A stretch of DNA of 64,000 nt. Origin: Blautia caecimuris. Its GTDB lineage: Bacteria; Bacillota; Clostridia; Lachnospirales; Lachnospiraceae. The stretch is from contig NZ_JANJZT010000012.1 in the NCBI RefSeq assembly GCF_024622975.1, positions 36,300 through 100,299 of the forward strand, read 5' to 3'. Position numbers and translations under genes: made by a program. Under the pieces are notes generated by a model that had not been told where the DNA came from, made no database searches, and was given only the letters and a program-made list of their open reading frames with translations. Of the stretch, positions 43,109 through 51,272 are shown in pieces (position 1 is the stretch's first letter; every line of letters starts with the position of its first letter).

Positions 43109-43468
43109 ATGGAGTATAATAAAACAGAACTGAAAAAGTATAATTATCTTATTGGACAGAAAATAAAAGCTATCAGGGATTTAAAAGGTTTTAAGCAGGA
43201 TTATGTTTCAGAAAAGCTGGGAATATCCAGTGGACATTACAGCAATATTGAAAATGGACATAAGACATGCACACTTTATATCCTGATTAAACTGTGTCAG
43301 ATTCTGGATACAACACCCAATGAGATTTTATCGGGTTGTGTGTCTTTAGATCATGATGAAAAAGAAACTTTTATTGTTGAGATGCAAAGATCTTTAAAAG
43401 CGGATGAAAAAGAATTCCTGGTGGCGTTCCAGATGATCTTAAATAAATATCTGGAGGACAAAAGATGA
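43109..43468 (+). CDS. Small XRE-family regulator 2
   Basis: A 119-residue regulator with a helix-turn-helix at about residues 14-70 (IGQKIKAIRDLKGFKQDYVSEKLGISSGHYSNIENGHKT) and a short helical tail. AAAGGAG precedes the ATG. The stop overlaps the next start (ATGA). A palindromic site that recurs before the sigma-holin operon stands 40 bp upstream, suggesting autoregulation and control of that operon. This link is inference. Confidence 0.88.
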   Translation: MEYNKTELKKYNYLIGQKIKAIRDLKGFKQDYVSEKLGISSGHYSNIENGHKTCTLYILIKLCQILDTTPNEILSGCVSLDHDEKETFIVEMQRSLKADEKEFLVAFQMILNKYLEDKR

Positions 43469-44175
43469 TAAATATTGCCATTTGCGATGATGATATGGTT
43501 TTTACAACCCGGCTGGAAGAGCTTATTATGGATTTTAGTAAGGCGTACTCCTTTGACATATGTATTTATTTTGATGGAGATACATTACTGGAAGCGGTAA
43601 AGCAGGGAATTTGCTTTGATATTATCCTGATGGACATAGAAATGAAGCGTATGAATGGAATCAGCGCAGCAAAGATTATTCGGAAAATAGATGAGGATGT
43701 ACAGCTGATTTATATTTCAAGTCATGAGGAGTATGTGCTGCAGCTATTTGATGTAAACCCGGTGGGATTTTTGAAAAAGCCTCTTTATCCAGAATAGTTT
43801 CGGGCATGTCTGAGAAAAGCGTTAAACACGATGGAAAGAAGAGTAATGTATTTCTCTTATAAAAATCATTATCAGGAAAACAAAATACGGATGAAAGATA
43901 TTATTTATTTTGAAAGTGTGTATCGAAAAATACATATTCATACGCTGCAGGGGATGGATTATTTTTATGGAAAGTTATCAACTGTTGAAAATAATTTGAA
44001 CAATTCTGTGATTCCTTTTATCAGAATCCACCAATCATATCTTATAAATTATCATTATATTTCTCAGTATAAATCCTCAAAGATTATTATGGAAAATGGG
44101 GCAGAGTTGATGGTAAGCACTGCATATAGAACTGTTGTAAAGGAAAAAATGCATGAATTATTAAGGCTGGGCTGA
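43465..44175 (+). pseudogene. AgrA-like LytTR response regulator interrupted by an amber codon
   Basis: The frame encodes a receiver domain (CDDD, phosphoacceptor in IILMDIEMKRMNG, FLKKP) that stops at TAG (43795-43797) and continues in the same frame with FRACLRKAL and a complete LytTR DNA-binding domain ending HELLRLG. The paralogue at 45429 reads KPLEEEQF where this reads KPLYPE-stop-F, so a single CAG-to-TAG change is the simplest cause. Products would be a 110-residue receiver fragment and, if a later ATG at 43831 is used (no ribosome site), a separate LytTR piece. Readthrough or a sequencing error are the alternatives. Confidence 0.8.
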
Positions 44176-44212
44176 AAGACAGACAGCGATCCTTTAGGGA
44201 AGGCTGTCTTTG
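44175..44212. terminator. Bidirectional hairpin between convergent transcripts
   Basis: AAAGACAG at the start pairs with CTGTCTTT at the end (with an inner AGACAGC/GCTGTCT alternative) around a loop of about 20 bases. It overlaps the end of the holin gene, so it would serve both strands. Confidence 0.55.
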
Positions 44213-44667
44213 TCATTTAGTTCTTTTTTTAAAACAGAAATATATTTTTTTAATTTTTGAGGGATAGGAACACCCATCCGTCCCGCATTTTCAATGATAG
44301 ACAGAAGTTCATTCAGAGAGTACCATACTGTAATAAAAACACCCAGATAGAAATGGGAGGGATAGACAATCCCAAGGCTGGAAGCGGAATTGTGTAATAA
44401 TCCATCTACAGAGAAAGCGCTTCCGATAACCAGCCAGCACCCTGTCTTTTTCAGGATTCCTAAAAATCCTTTGCGGGAATTCCAGCCATAAGAGATATCA
44501 TCAGGGTGTTCAATGCCTTCTTTACGGCTGGCGAGCATACCTGTGATATAATCAATGATCATAAGAAATAAGAGACTTAGGATTAACATACCAAAAGTCT
44601 GAAATTTTGAACCAATCCAGGTGAGCATACCGGATAATAAGAGCTGTATAGTGTGTTCGGATTTCAT
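44194..44667 (-). CDS. Holin of the TcdE/phage holin family
   Basis: A 157-residue membrane protein with about three hydrophobic spans (about 20-45, 78-98, 105-125). The central YITGMLASRKEG and SRKGFLGILKKTGCWLVIG segments are typical of Firmicute holins of the TcdE/Bhl type, and the tail is charged. It would form pores that let cytoplasmic proteins without signals, such as the endolysin, cross the membrane. The start overlaps the sigma-factor stop by four bases (ATGA), so both are translated together. Its lengths and order match TcdR-TcdE-like pairs. The cargo cannot be seen. Confidence 0.85.
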   Translation of the reverse strand: MKSEHTIQLLLSGMLTWIGSKFQTFGMLILSLLFLMIIDYITGMLASRKEGIEHPDDISYGWNSRKGFLGILKKTGCWLVIGSAFSVDGLLHNSASSLGIVYPSHFYLGVFITVWYSLNELLSIIENAGRMGVPIPQKLKKYISVLKKELNDKDSLP

Positions 44668-45197
44668 GTGAATTTTCTCCTTTCTGACAAAAATTCTTTT
44701 TTTACACGATTTATATACTGAACAGACAGATGTAGCTTATCTGCGATTTCAGAGGTTGAATATTTTTCCGACAGAATAAAATTCAGTATTTTCTGTCTGG
44801 TTGAAGAAAGTGATCTCATATATTCCTGAAGTGAGAGATTCAGTTCTATAAAACCGAAGTCACTGTATGCAGGAAGTGAAGCAAAGGTTTCACTTTCAGA
44901 GGACTGCTCGTATTCGGAGTGCCGAATAGACATACGGCACAGATATTTGAAGTGATTTTTCAGTGCATTTTGAATGAAACAAATGCAAGCTCCTTCATTT
45001 TGGATATATTTTATGGATTGGATAGCTATTAAAAGAGCAAGGGTCAGTTCCTGCTGTGCATCCTCGTATTCCATAGCATGACATTTGTATGCATACTTGC
45101 GAATCATGGGCTGAAATTTGAGAATTATTTGTTCCTGTGCAGAGGTATCGCCGTTTTTTGCCTGTTGTAATGTATGAATAAAAATAGTATTTTCCAT
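44664..45197 (-). CDS. Small sigma-70 family factor (TcdR/UviA-like)
   Basis: A 177-residue protein with a region 2-like segment (about 25-75, QPMIRKYAYKCHAMEYEDAQQE) and a C-terminal region 4 helix-turn-helix (about 125-170, YSTSEIADKLHLSVQYINRVKKEFL); regions 1 and 3 are absent. It resembles clostridial group 5 sigma factors for toxin and bacteriocin genes. It is transcribed with the holin. The element GTTTCT-17-CTTCTT lies just upstream of its ribosome site, as before the endolysin, so it may activate itself and both lysis genes. AAAGGAG lies seven bases before the ATG. Confidence 0.83.
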   Translation of the reverse strand: MENTIFIHTLQQAKNGDTSAQEQIILKFQPMIRKYAYKCHAMEYEDAQQELTLALLIAIQSIKYIQNEGACICFIQNALKNHFKYLCRMSIRHSEYEQSSESETFASLPAYSDFGFIELNLSLQEYMRSLSSTRQKILNFILSEKYSTSEIADKLHLSVQYINRVKKEFLSERRKFT

Positions 45198-45218
45198 GAT
45201 TTTTCTCCTTTTGTTAGA

Positions 45219-45259
45219 AAGAAGAAAAAACAGTTGGATTTAGAAACTTAAATTTAGAA
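45219..45259 (-). promoter_or_regulatory. Candidate special-sigma promoter with overlapping operator
   Basis: On the minus strand GTTTCT (45242-45247), 17 bp and CTTCTT (45219-45224), with six T residues before CTTCTT. The -35 part is embedded in the plus-strand site TAGAAACTTAAATTTAGAA (45241-45259), which recurs near 43052. A regulator binding there would cover this promoter. Confidence 0.55.
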
Positions 45260-45365
45260 AAATATTATTTTAGATAACAAAAGTAAAGCAGATAAAAAAA
45301 GAATAGAAATAACGTAGTTTTAGTAAGAAACAGTAAAAAGGGAATCTCATTGGAACAAAGAGTGC

Positions 45366-45394
45366 TTGACATATACTTTTTTGATATGTAAAAA
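45366..45394 (+). promoter_or_regulatory. Promoter of the second LytTR gene
   Basis: TTGACA (45366-45371), a 17-bp spacer and TAAAAA (45389-45394) form a sigma-A-like promoter 40 bp upstream of the LytTR gene on the plus strand. Confidence 0.6.
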
Positions 45395-45428
45395 TAACCG
45401 CAGGCAAGCGAAAGGGGAGTTAATTGTG

Positions 45429-46145
45429 ATGGTAAATATTGCTGTATGTGATGACGATACACAGTTTGCGGCTGAACTGGAAAACCGGATATTATCCTAT
45501 GGAAAACAGAAAGCTGTCAGTTTAGATACAGAAGTCTTTTCAGATGGAGACAGTATTCTGCAGGCAATCCTCAACGGCGGACAGTATGATCTTGTTTATA
45601 TGGACATTGAGATGGGTAATAGAAACGGGATCAGTACAGTGCGTGAGATAAAGAAAATATCTCCTGAGACCATGGTTATTTATGTTACTTTTCATGAAGT
45701 TTATTTTACACAGATGTTTGAAACGGAGCCTTTTCGTTATCTTGGTAAACCATTGGAGGAGGAACAGTTTAACAGATACCTTGAACAGGCTTTAAAGAGG
45801 CTCAGAGAGCGCTTATGCTATTATACTTATACAACCGGACACAGTACCTGCCGGGTTCCTGTACGGGATATTTTTTATTTTGAGAGCCGCAGACGAAAAA
45901 TTATACTTCATGGGAAAGACTGCACTGATATTTTCTATGGAAGATTGGGGGAAATACAAAAAGAGTTGGAAAAGGGCGGCCGTCCGTTTATCAGAATCCA
46001 TCAGTCATATCTTGTAAATCCTTATGAAATAAACAGATATTATCCGGATAGAGTAGAAATGGTTGGGAAAATGCTTCTTCCTATCAGTGAGAGCAGACAG
46101 AGAGAGGTGAAAGAAAAGTTCCATTCATTTCTGAGAGAGTTATAA
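45429..46145 (+). CDS. AgrA-like LytTR response regulator (intact)
   Basis: A 238-residue response regulator. Residues 1-120 are the receiver with the CDDD pocket and the phosphoacceptor in LVYMDIEMGNRNG, then YLGKPLEEEQF. Residues about 135-238 are a LytTR DNA-binding domain (DIFYFESRRRKIILHG, FIRIHQSYLVNP). The frame extends 21 codons upstream, but GGGGAG precedes the ATG at 45429 and matches the family start. It diverges from the sigma-holin genes and is closely related to the interrupted copy at 43465, so it probably carries out the AgrA role alone. Confidence 0.9.
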   Translation: MVNIAVCDDDTQFAAELENRILSYGKQKAVSLDTEVFSDGDSILQAILNGGQYDLVYMDIEMGNRNGISTVREIKKISPETMVIYVTFHEVYFTQMFETEPFRYLGKPLEEEQFNRYLEQALKRLRERLCYYTYTTGHSTCRVPVRDIFYFESRRRKIILHGKDCTDIFYGRLGEIQKELEKGGRPFIRIHQSYLVNPYEINRYYPDRVEMVGKMLLPISESRQREVKEKFHSFLREL

Positions 46146-46174
46146 ACAAAAATGTAATCATTCTGTAATAAAAT

Positions 46175-46236
46175 TTGACAAAACAGGCATTTCTGTGATA
46201 ACATACGCAACTGTATGCAGCACAGAGATGCCTGTT
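46175..46236 (+). promoter_or_regulatory. Promoter and long inverted repeat before the NlpC/P60 gene
   Basis: TTGACA (46175-46180), 18 bp and TAACAT (46199-46204), with a TGn extended -10, form a good promoter. The arms AACAGGCAT-TTCTGTG (46182-46197) and CACAGAG-ATGCCTGTT (46221-46236) form an imperfect inverted repeat that spans the promoter and the start site, so it is more likely a DNA operator than an RNA structure. Confidence 0.55.
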
Positions 46237-46302
46237 TCCGGTTTTGGTACGGATATCGGGATATTTCTGATGAAAACAAGGATGAATAAAAAGGAGATTT
46301 CC

Positions 46303-46944
46303 ATGATAAAAAAGATTGCAGCAGTGATGTTAAGTGTTTGTATGAGCACCGCCATGGCAGCAGGTGCGCAGGCGGCAGATTTTACCAGCGGTGAGGAAAC
46401 GCTGGAGGGAACCTTTACTGACGGCAGCAAAGATGATCAGACAGGTGACATCAGTGAAATTGCAAATGATATTGTAGCTCAGGCTGAAGAGAAGGCTCAG
46501 GAATACCAGAAGCTGAAGGAAGAGGCGGACAGAGCGGCTGCAAAAAAAGCGGCTGAGGAAAGAGCAAGAAAGGCGGAAGAGGAGCGCGTGGCTCACCGTC
46601 AGGAGATTGTGGATTTTGCAATGCAGTTTGAGGGCAATCCCTATGTATATGGGGGAACAAGCCTGACAAATGGAGCTGACTGTTCCGGGTTTATGATGTC
46701 TGTGTTTAAAGAGTTTGGATACGAGCTTCCCAGAGTGGCTGCGGCCCAGTATGAATCGTCACAGAAAAAAGAGCTCAGTGATATTGAGGTGGGGGATCTT
46801 GTTTTTTATGGCAGCAATATTTATCATGTAGGCCTGTATATCGGAGATGAGAAAATCATTCATGCCAGTACCTCTGCATCAGGGATCAAAGTCTCTGATT
46901 ATGATTTTGAAACACCGTCTGGTGTCGGAACTTATCTGAAATAA
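46303..46944 (+). CDS. Secreted NlpC/P60 peptidoglycan hydrolase
   Basis: A 213-residue secreted cysteine peptidase cutting peptidoglycan stem peptides. The signal peptide (about 1-24) ends in GAQAA. A charged, Ala/Glu/Lys-rich coiled coil (about 60-105) leads to the NlpC/P60 domain, with the catalytic cysteine in GADCSGFMMSVF and histidine in IYHVGLYIGD plus IIHAS. The frame extends 36 codons upstream, but AAGGAG lies six bases before the ATG at 46303. It has its own promoter and is not obviously part of the lysis module next to it. Confidence 0.92.
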   Translation: MIKKIAAVMLSVCMSTAMAAGAQAADFTSGEETLEGTFTDGSKDDQTGDISEIANDIVAQAEEKAQEYQKLKEEADRAAAKKAAEERARKAEEERVAHRQEIVDFAMQFEGNPYVYGGTSLTNGADCSGFMMSVFKEFGYELPRVAAAQYESSQKKELSDIEVGDLVFYGSNIYHVGLYIGDEKIIHASTSASGIKVSDYDFETPSGVGTYLK

Positions 46945-47442
46945 TCGAGGGTTTGGCAAATTGCACAAAGCCTGTCGAAAAATGTGGATTGTATGGATTT
47001 TTGTACAAAAGTTATCCACTGTAAGAAAACGTGGAAAACCCTGTAAAATCAAGTTATGCACAAAGTTATCCACATTATCCACATGAATAACATGTGGAAT
47101 ACCTGATTTACATAAAAAGACAAGAAACAGATGTTTTGGTTAATAATGATAAAAATACAAAAATCGACAAAAACCAACAGATTTCTATTGACATTTTCAA
47201 TGTGAAAATATAGGGAAATATTTTGTACAAAAGAGTGATTTTGCTGTTTGAAAGAATAATTATCTGACAATATTAAGAAAAGTTGGCGTGTATAAACAAA
47301 ATTACATCATATAGTATGCTGAACATAATGGTATACATTTTATAGTGTTTTGAGTTATGGAAAAATAAAAATCCCCGGAAGAGAAATAAAATTCTCTTTT
47401 GGGGATTTTTACTGCATTGTGGATAAAGTTTAAAAAAGAATG
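46945..47442. other. DnaA-box-rich intergenic region
   Basis: No gene is supported. Perfect TTAT[C/G]CACA boxes occur at 47054-47062, 47066-47074, 47075-47083, 47418-47426 (minus) and 47443-47451, with near matches at 47012-47020 and 47030-47038 (minus). The first group is followed by an A/T-rich stretch. A terminator at 47368-47410 serves the V-ATPase operon. There is no dnaA nearby, so I treat it as a DnaA-binding cluster outside the origin. Confidence 0.7.
47368..47410. terminator. Terminator of the V-ATPase operon
   Basis: AAAAATCCCC and GGGGATTTTT are the outer arms, with AGAGAA and TTCTCT as inner arms around a short A/T loop. T runs flank it on both strands, so it can act in both directions. 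Confidence 0.85.
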
Positions 47443-48087
47443 TTATCCACAGGAATCTGCTGACGCAGCATTCTGTTTCATTCGTTTGATAACCTTCAGT
47501 CTTGTAAATTCCTCTCGCTCTTTTTCTTCCAGAGCATTCTGGATATCTCTGGTTAATGTCTCGTATCTGGGGATTGTAATATTTTTAAGAGCGTTTGCCC
47601 GCTTTTGAGTTTTTTTGATGTTGGCGGCCAGGCGAATGGCTGCATTTTCGATCATGGAGAGCCGGATGGACAGCTCTTTTACTTTTTCGAACTCCGCCTT
47701 TGCCTGATCCAGAGACATTTTTGTACTGTAGTAGGCATAAGTGGGGGTGTTGGTACTCTGAGCGTCATATTCTACCAGTGGGATTTCTGTTCCCATAACG
47801 CTTCGGGTTTTGATCCGGATGGAGTTTTCCACAGGAACAGTATAGGAAATCTGCTGAACAAAAGCGATGCCGATTTCCATATTTGCCTTCTGAAGAGCCG
47901 CATATGCAGTCCGGAAGGTTTCGTCAATCTGTGTCTGGATATCCTTTGCCTGATCGATAAGGTCCATCATTTCTCTGATCAGAATGTTTCTTTTTTTGTC
48001 CATCAGCTCAAATCCCTGACGGGAAAGAGCAAGGGAATTTTTTGCAAGTATCAGATTTCCCTTGGTGGGAAAGGTATTTGGATCCAA
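47443..48087 (-). CDS. ntpD: V-type ATPase subunit D
   Basis: A 214-residue central-stalk (rotor) subunit that connects the catalytic A3B3 head to the membrane ring. It consists mostly of long amphipathic helices; the conserved N-terminal PTKGNLILAKNSLALSRQGFELMDKKRNIL is diagnostic. It starts with TTG seven bases after GGGAGG and is the last gene of the operon, 17 bp after ntpB. Sequence length is normal. The stop codon overlaps a DnaA box. Confidence 0.93.
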   Translation of the reverse strand: MDPNTFPTKGNLILAKNSLALSRQGFELMDKKRNILIREMMDLIDQAKDIQTQIDETFRTAYAALQKANMEIGIAFVQQISYTVPVENSIRIKTRSVMGTEIPLVEYDAQSTNTPTYAYYSTKMSLDQAKAEFEKVKELSIRLSMIENAAIRLAANIKKTQKRANALKNITIPRYETLTRDIQNALEEKEREEFTRLKVIKRMKQNAASADSCG

Positions 48088-48104
48088 GAAACCACCTCCC
48101 TTTC

Positions 48105-49487
48105 TTATCTGACGGTTTCTCTGTAATATTTGTTCAGAATCTTGGTATCAATACGATCCAGCTCTTCTTTTGGAAGAAGTCCCAGAAGCTCCCAGCCTTT
48201 ATCCAGGGTTTCGGTAATGCTGCGGTTTTCTGTTTCTGTCTGTCCTACAAATTCCGCTTCAAAAGCCTTGCCGAACACAAGGTAGCGCTTATCAAGAGGA
48301 GAGAGCTCATCCTCACCGATAACGGATGCCAGAGCTCTGGCATCGCCTACTTTTGCATAACAGGAGAAAAGCTGGTTGGCCACATCCTGATGGTCTGCCC
48401 GTGTAAAGCCTTCTCCGATACCGTCCTTCATCAGTCGGGAAAGAGACGGAAGCACATTGATAGGCGGGTAAATTGCCTGCCCGTGAAGCTGACGGTCCAG
48501 AACGATCTGCCCCTCTGTAATATATCCGGTAAGGTCAGGGATAGGATGAGTAATATCATCATTGGGCATGGTAAGAATCGGAATCTGTGTTACAGATCCG
48601 GTGCCGCCCTGAACGATTCCTGCGCGCTCATAAAGCGTTGCAAGCTCGCTGTACAGATAACCCGGATATCCTTTACGGGACGGGATCTCGCCTTTGGAGG
48701 AAGAAACCTCTCGCATTGCCTCACAGAAAGAGGTAATGTCAGTAAGGATGACCAGAATGTGCATTCCTTTTTCAAAGGCAAGGTATTCGGCTGCCGTAAG
48801 AGCGATCTTCGGTGTCAGAAGACGCTCTACTACAGGATCGTTTGCCAGATTCAGGAACATGACAACATGGTCGGAAGCACCGCTTTCCTCAAAGGTACGG
48901 CGGAAAAATTCAGCTACGTCATATTTTACGCCCATTGCTGCAAATACAATGGCAAAGTTTTCATCGGAGTCGCTTCCCAGAGAAGCCTGCTGTACGATCT
49001 GCGCAGCAAGTTTGTCGTGGGGAAGTCCGTTTCCGGAAAAAATAGGAAGTTTCTGTCCGCGGATCAGTGTTGTCAGACCGTCGATAGCAGAAATACCTGT
49101 GTTGATATAGTTTCTCGGGTACTCTCTGGATACTGGATTCAGAGGAAGTCCATTGATATTCAGTTTTACTTCCGGGGCAATATCGCCCAGTCCGTCAATA
49201 GGCTGACCGATTCCGTTAAAGGTACGTCCGAGGATTTCCGGAGAAAGTCCGATCTCCATTGGATGTCCGGTCAGTCTTGTATGAGTGTTTGTCAGGGACA
49301 TGCTTTCAGTTCCCTCAAAGACCTGAATAACAGCCTTGTCCTCGTAAATTTCTACAATACGGCCGATTTTCTGTGTTCCGTCGTCCATATGAAATTCTAC
49401 GATTTCTTCATAGGATGCGTTTTTAACTCCTTCCAGAACAACCAGAGGGCCGTTTATCTCGCTTAATCCCAGATATTCGATTGCCAT
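48105..49487 (-). CDS. ntpB: V-type ATPase subunit B
   Basis: A 460-residue non-catalytic nucleotide-binding subunit of the A3B3 head. It contains [26 protein letters not shown] where the catalytic subunit would have a P-loop, then the [13 protein letters not shown] stretch and the [24 protein letters not shown] segment characteristic of subunit B. CAGGAGG precedes the ATG. It lies 15 bp after ntpA, the invariant order A-B-D. Confidence 0.96.
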   Translation of the reverse strand: MAIEYLGLSEINGPLVVLEGVKNASYEEIVEFHMDDGTQKIGRIVEIYEDKAVIQVFEGTESMSLTNTHTRLTGHPMEIGLSPEILGRTFNGIGQPIDGLGDIAPEVKLNINGLPLNPVSREYPRNYINTGISAIDGLTTLIRGQKLPIFSGNGLPHDKLAAQIVQQASLGSDSDENFAIVFAAMGVKYDVAEFFRRTFEESGASDHVVMFLNLANDPVVERLLTPKIALTAAEYLAFEKGMHILVILTDITSFCEAMREVSSSKGEIPSRKGYPGYLYSELATLYERAGIVQGGTGSVTQIPILTMPNDDITHPIPDLTGYITEGQIVLDRQLHGQAIYPPINVLPSLSRLMKDGIGEGFTRADHQDVANQLFSCYAKVGDARALASVIGEDELSPLDKRYLVFGKAFEAEFVGQTETENRSITETLDKGWELLGLLPKEELDRIDTKILNKYYRETVR

Positions 49488-49502
49488 AAACTTTTCCTCC
49501 TG

Positions 49503-51272
49503 TCAGCCGTTTTTCCTTAATACGTTTTCATAGAATTCATCAATATCTTTTTTGTACTGATCGAATTTTTCAAGCTCTTTGTTTGGAACATCATATTTAA
49601 TAGAGATGATCCGTTCAAAAATATTGTCCTCTTTTAATACGGAAACCGGCATGCCGCGGTTTACAAGAGCGCGGGATTTCTCGTACAGATAAAGGATAAT
49701 CTCCATCATCTGGAACTGTTTTTCCATTGGAACACAGGTATCCTCGTCATGGAAAGCGTTCTGCTGAAGAAAGCCCAGACGGATCACTCTTGCGATTTCC
49801 AGAGTCAGCTTCTGATCGTCAGGAAGAACATCGCTTCCGATCAGCTTTACGATTTCCATCAGAGAGCTTTCCTGGTTAAGGATCGCCATGATCTGATTTC
49901 TGTCTGTGACAAATTTCGGGGACACATGGGTGCGGTACCAGGGGGAGAGATCCTCCAGATACTCGCTGTAGCTGGTAAGCCAGTGGATTGCCGGGAAGTG
50001 GCGGGCATAGGCCAGAGATTTATCAAGTCCCCAGAAGCAGCGCACAAAACGTTTGGTATTCTGGGTAACAGGCTCTGAGAAGTCGCCGCCCTGAGGGGAA
50101 ACCGCTCCGATAATAGAAACAGATCCTTCGGTTCCGTTTAAGTTCTGCATCATACCGGCTCTCTCATAAAAGGCAGAAAGCTTGGAGGCAAGATATGCAG
50201 GGAAGCCTTCCTCTGCAGGCATTTCCTCTAGACGTCCGGACAGCTCACGGAGAGCCTCGGCCCAACGGGAAGTAGAGTCTGCCATAATGGCTACGTCATA
50301 TCCCATATCTCTGTAATATTCTGCCAGAGTGACGCCGGTGTAAATAGAGGCTTCACGGGCAGCAACAGGCATGTTGGAGGTATTGGCGATCAGAGTTGTT
50401 CTGTCCATCATCAGGTTGCCGGATTTAGGGTCGATCAGCTTGCTGAAATCTTCCAGAACCTGAGTCATTTCGTTTCCACGCTCTCCACAGCCGATATAGA
50501 TAATAATATCAGCGTCAGACCATTTGGCGATCTGATGCTGCGTCATGGTCTTTCCTGTACCGAATCCGCCCGGAACAGCGGCAGTACCGCCTTTGGCGAT
50601 AGGGAAAAGGGTGTCAAGGATACGCTGGCCTGTAACAAGAGGAACACTTGCCGGGAAACGCAGCTGTGTAGGTCTTGGAATACGGATAGGCCATTTCTGT
50701 GCAAGCGTCAGATCCTTTGTAGTCCCGTCCGGCAGTTCAATGGTTACAATAGGCTCCAGAATGTTATAGTCGCCGTCCGGAGCTGCTTTGATGACAGTTC
50801 CGTCCTGGATAGAAGGGGGAACCATGGATTTATGAAGAATGGAGGCTGTTTCCTGTGTCTCGGCAATGATCGTACCGGGACCCACAACATCCCCCTCCTT
50901 AACTGTAATATGAGTGTTCCATTTTTTCTGTGTATCCAAAGAATCTACACTGACACCTCTGGAAATATATTTTCCGGAGGATTTTGCAATTTCCTCCAGA
51001 GGACGCTGGATTCCGTCAAAAATATTGTGGATGATTCCAGGCCCCAGAAGAACAGAGATGGCGTCGCCTGTTCCTGTAACGGTTTCACCGGGGCGAAGCC
51101 CTGTGGTCTCCTCAAAAACCTGAACGGTGGTCATTCCCTTTTTCAGGCCAATGACTTCTCCTACCAGATTGTCCTTTCCTACATAGACCATCTCGGAGAT
51201 TTTAAATCCGGGATCGCCCTTCAGATAAATAACCGGGCCGTTGACACCGTAGATAATACCTGTTTTACTCAT
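49503..51272 (-). CDS. ntpA: V-type ATPase catalytic subunit A
   Basis: A 589-residue catalytic subunit that hydrolyses or makes ATP. The P-loop is GGFGTGKTMTQ at about residue 230, with a preceding non-homologous region of about 90 residues that distinguishes A from F-type beta subunits, and GERGNEMTQVLEDF and SRWAEALRELSGRLEEMPAEEGFP as catalytic-site motifs. It overlaps the ntpE stop by eight bases. The complex either pumps Na+ or H+ or makes ATP in anaerobes; the ion is not determined by this subunit. Confidence 0.96.
   Translation of the reverse strand: MSKTGIIYGVNGPVIYLKGDPGFKISEMVYVGKDNLVGEVIGLKKGMTTVQVFEETTGLRPGETVTGTGDAISVLLGPGIIHNIFDGIQRPLEEIAKSSGKYISRGVSVDSLDTQKKWNTHITVKEGDVVGPGTIIAETQETASILHKSMVPPSIQDGTVIKAAPDGDYNILEPIVTIELPDGTTKDLTLAQKWPIRIPRPTQLRFPASVPLVTGQRILDTLFPIAKGGTAAVPGGFGTGKTMTQHQIAKWSDADIIIYIGCGERGNEMTQVLEDFSKLIDPKSGNLMMDRTTLIANTSNMPVAAREASIYTGVTLAEYYRDMGYDVAIMADSTSRWAEALRELSGRLEEMPAEEGFPAYLASKLSAFYERAGMMQNLNGTEGSVSIIGAVSPQGGDFSEPVTQNTKRFVRCFWGLDKSLAYARHFPAIHWLTSYSEYLEDLSPWYRTHVSPKFVTDRNQIMAILNQESSLMEIVKLIGSDVLPDDQKLTLEIARVIRLGFLQQNAFHDEDTCVPMEKQFQMMEIILYLYEKSRALVNRGMPVSVLKEDNIFERIISIKYDVPNKELEKFDQYKKDIDEFYENVLRKNG

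Noticed and set aside
38653..46145. Prophage remnant
   Set aside because: Holin and endolysin are phage-like, but the Agr system, sigma factor and shared promoter elements form a coherent unit, and no structural, packaging or integration genes are seen. A domesticated origin remains possible.
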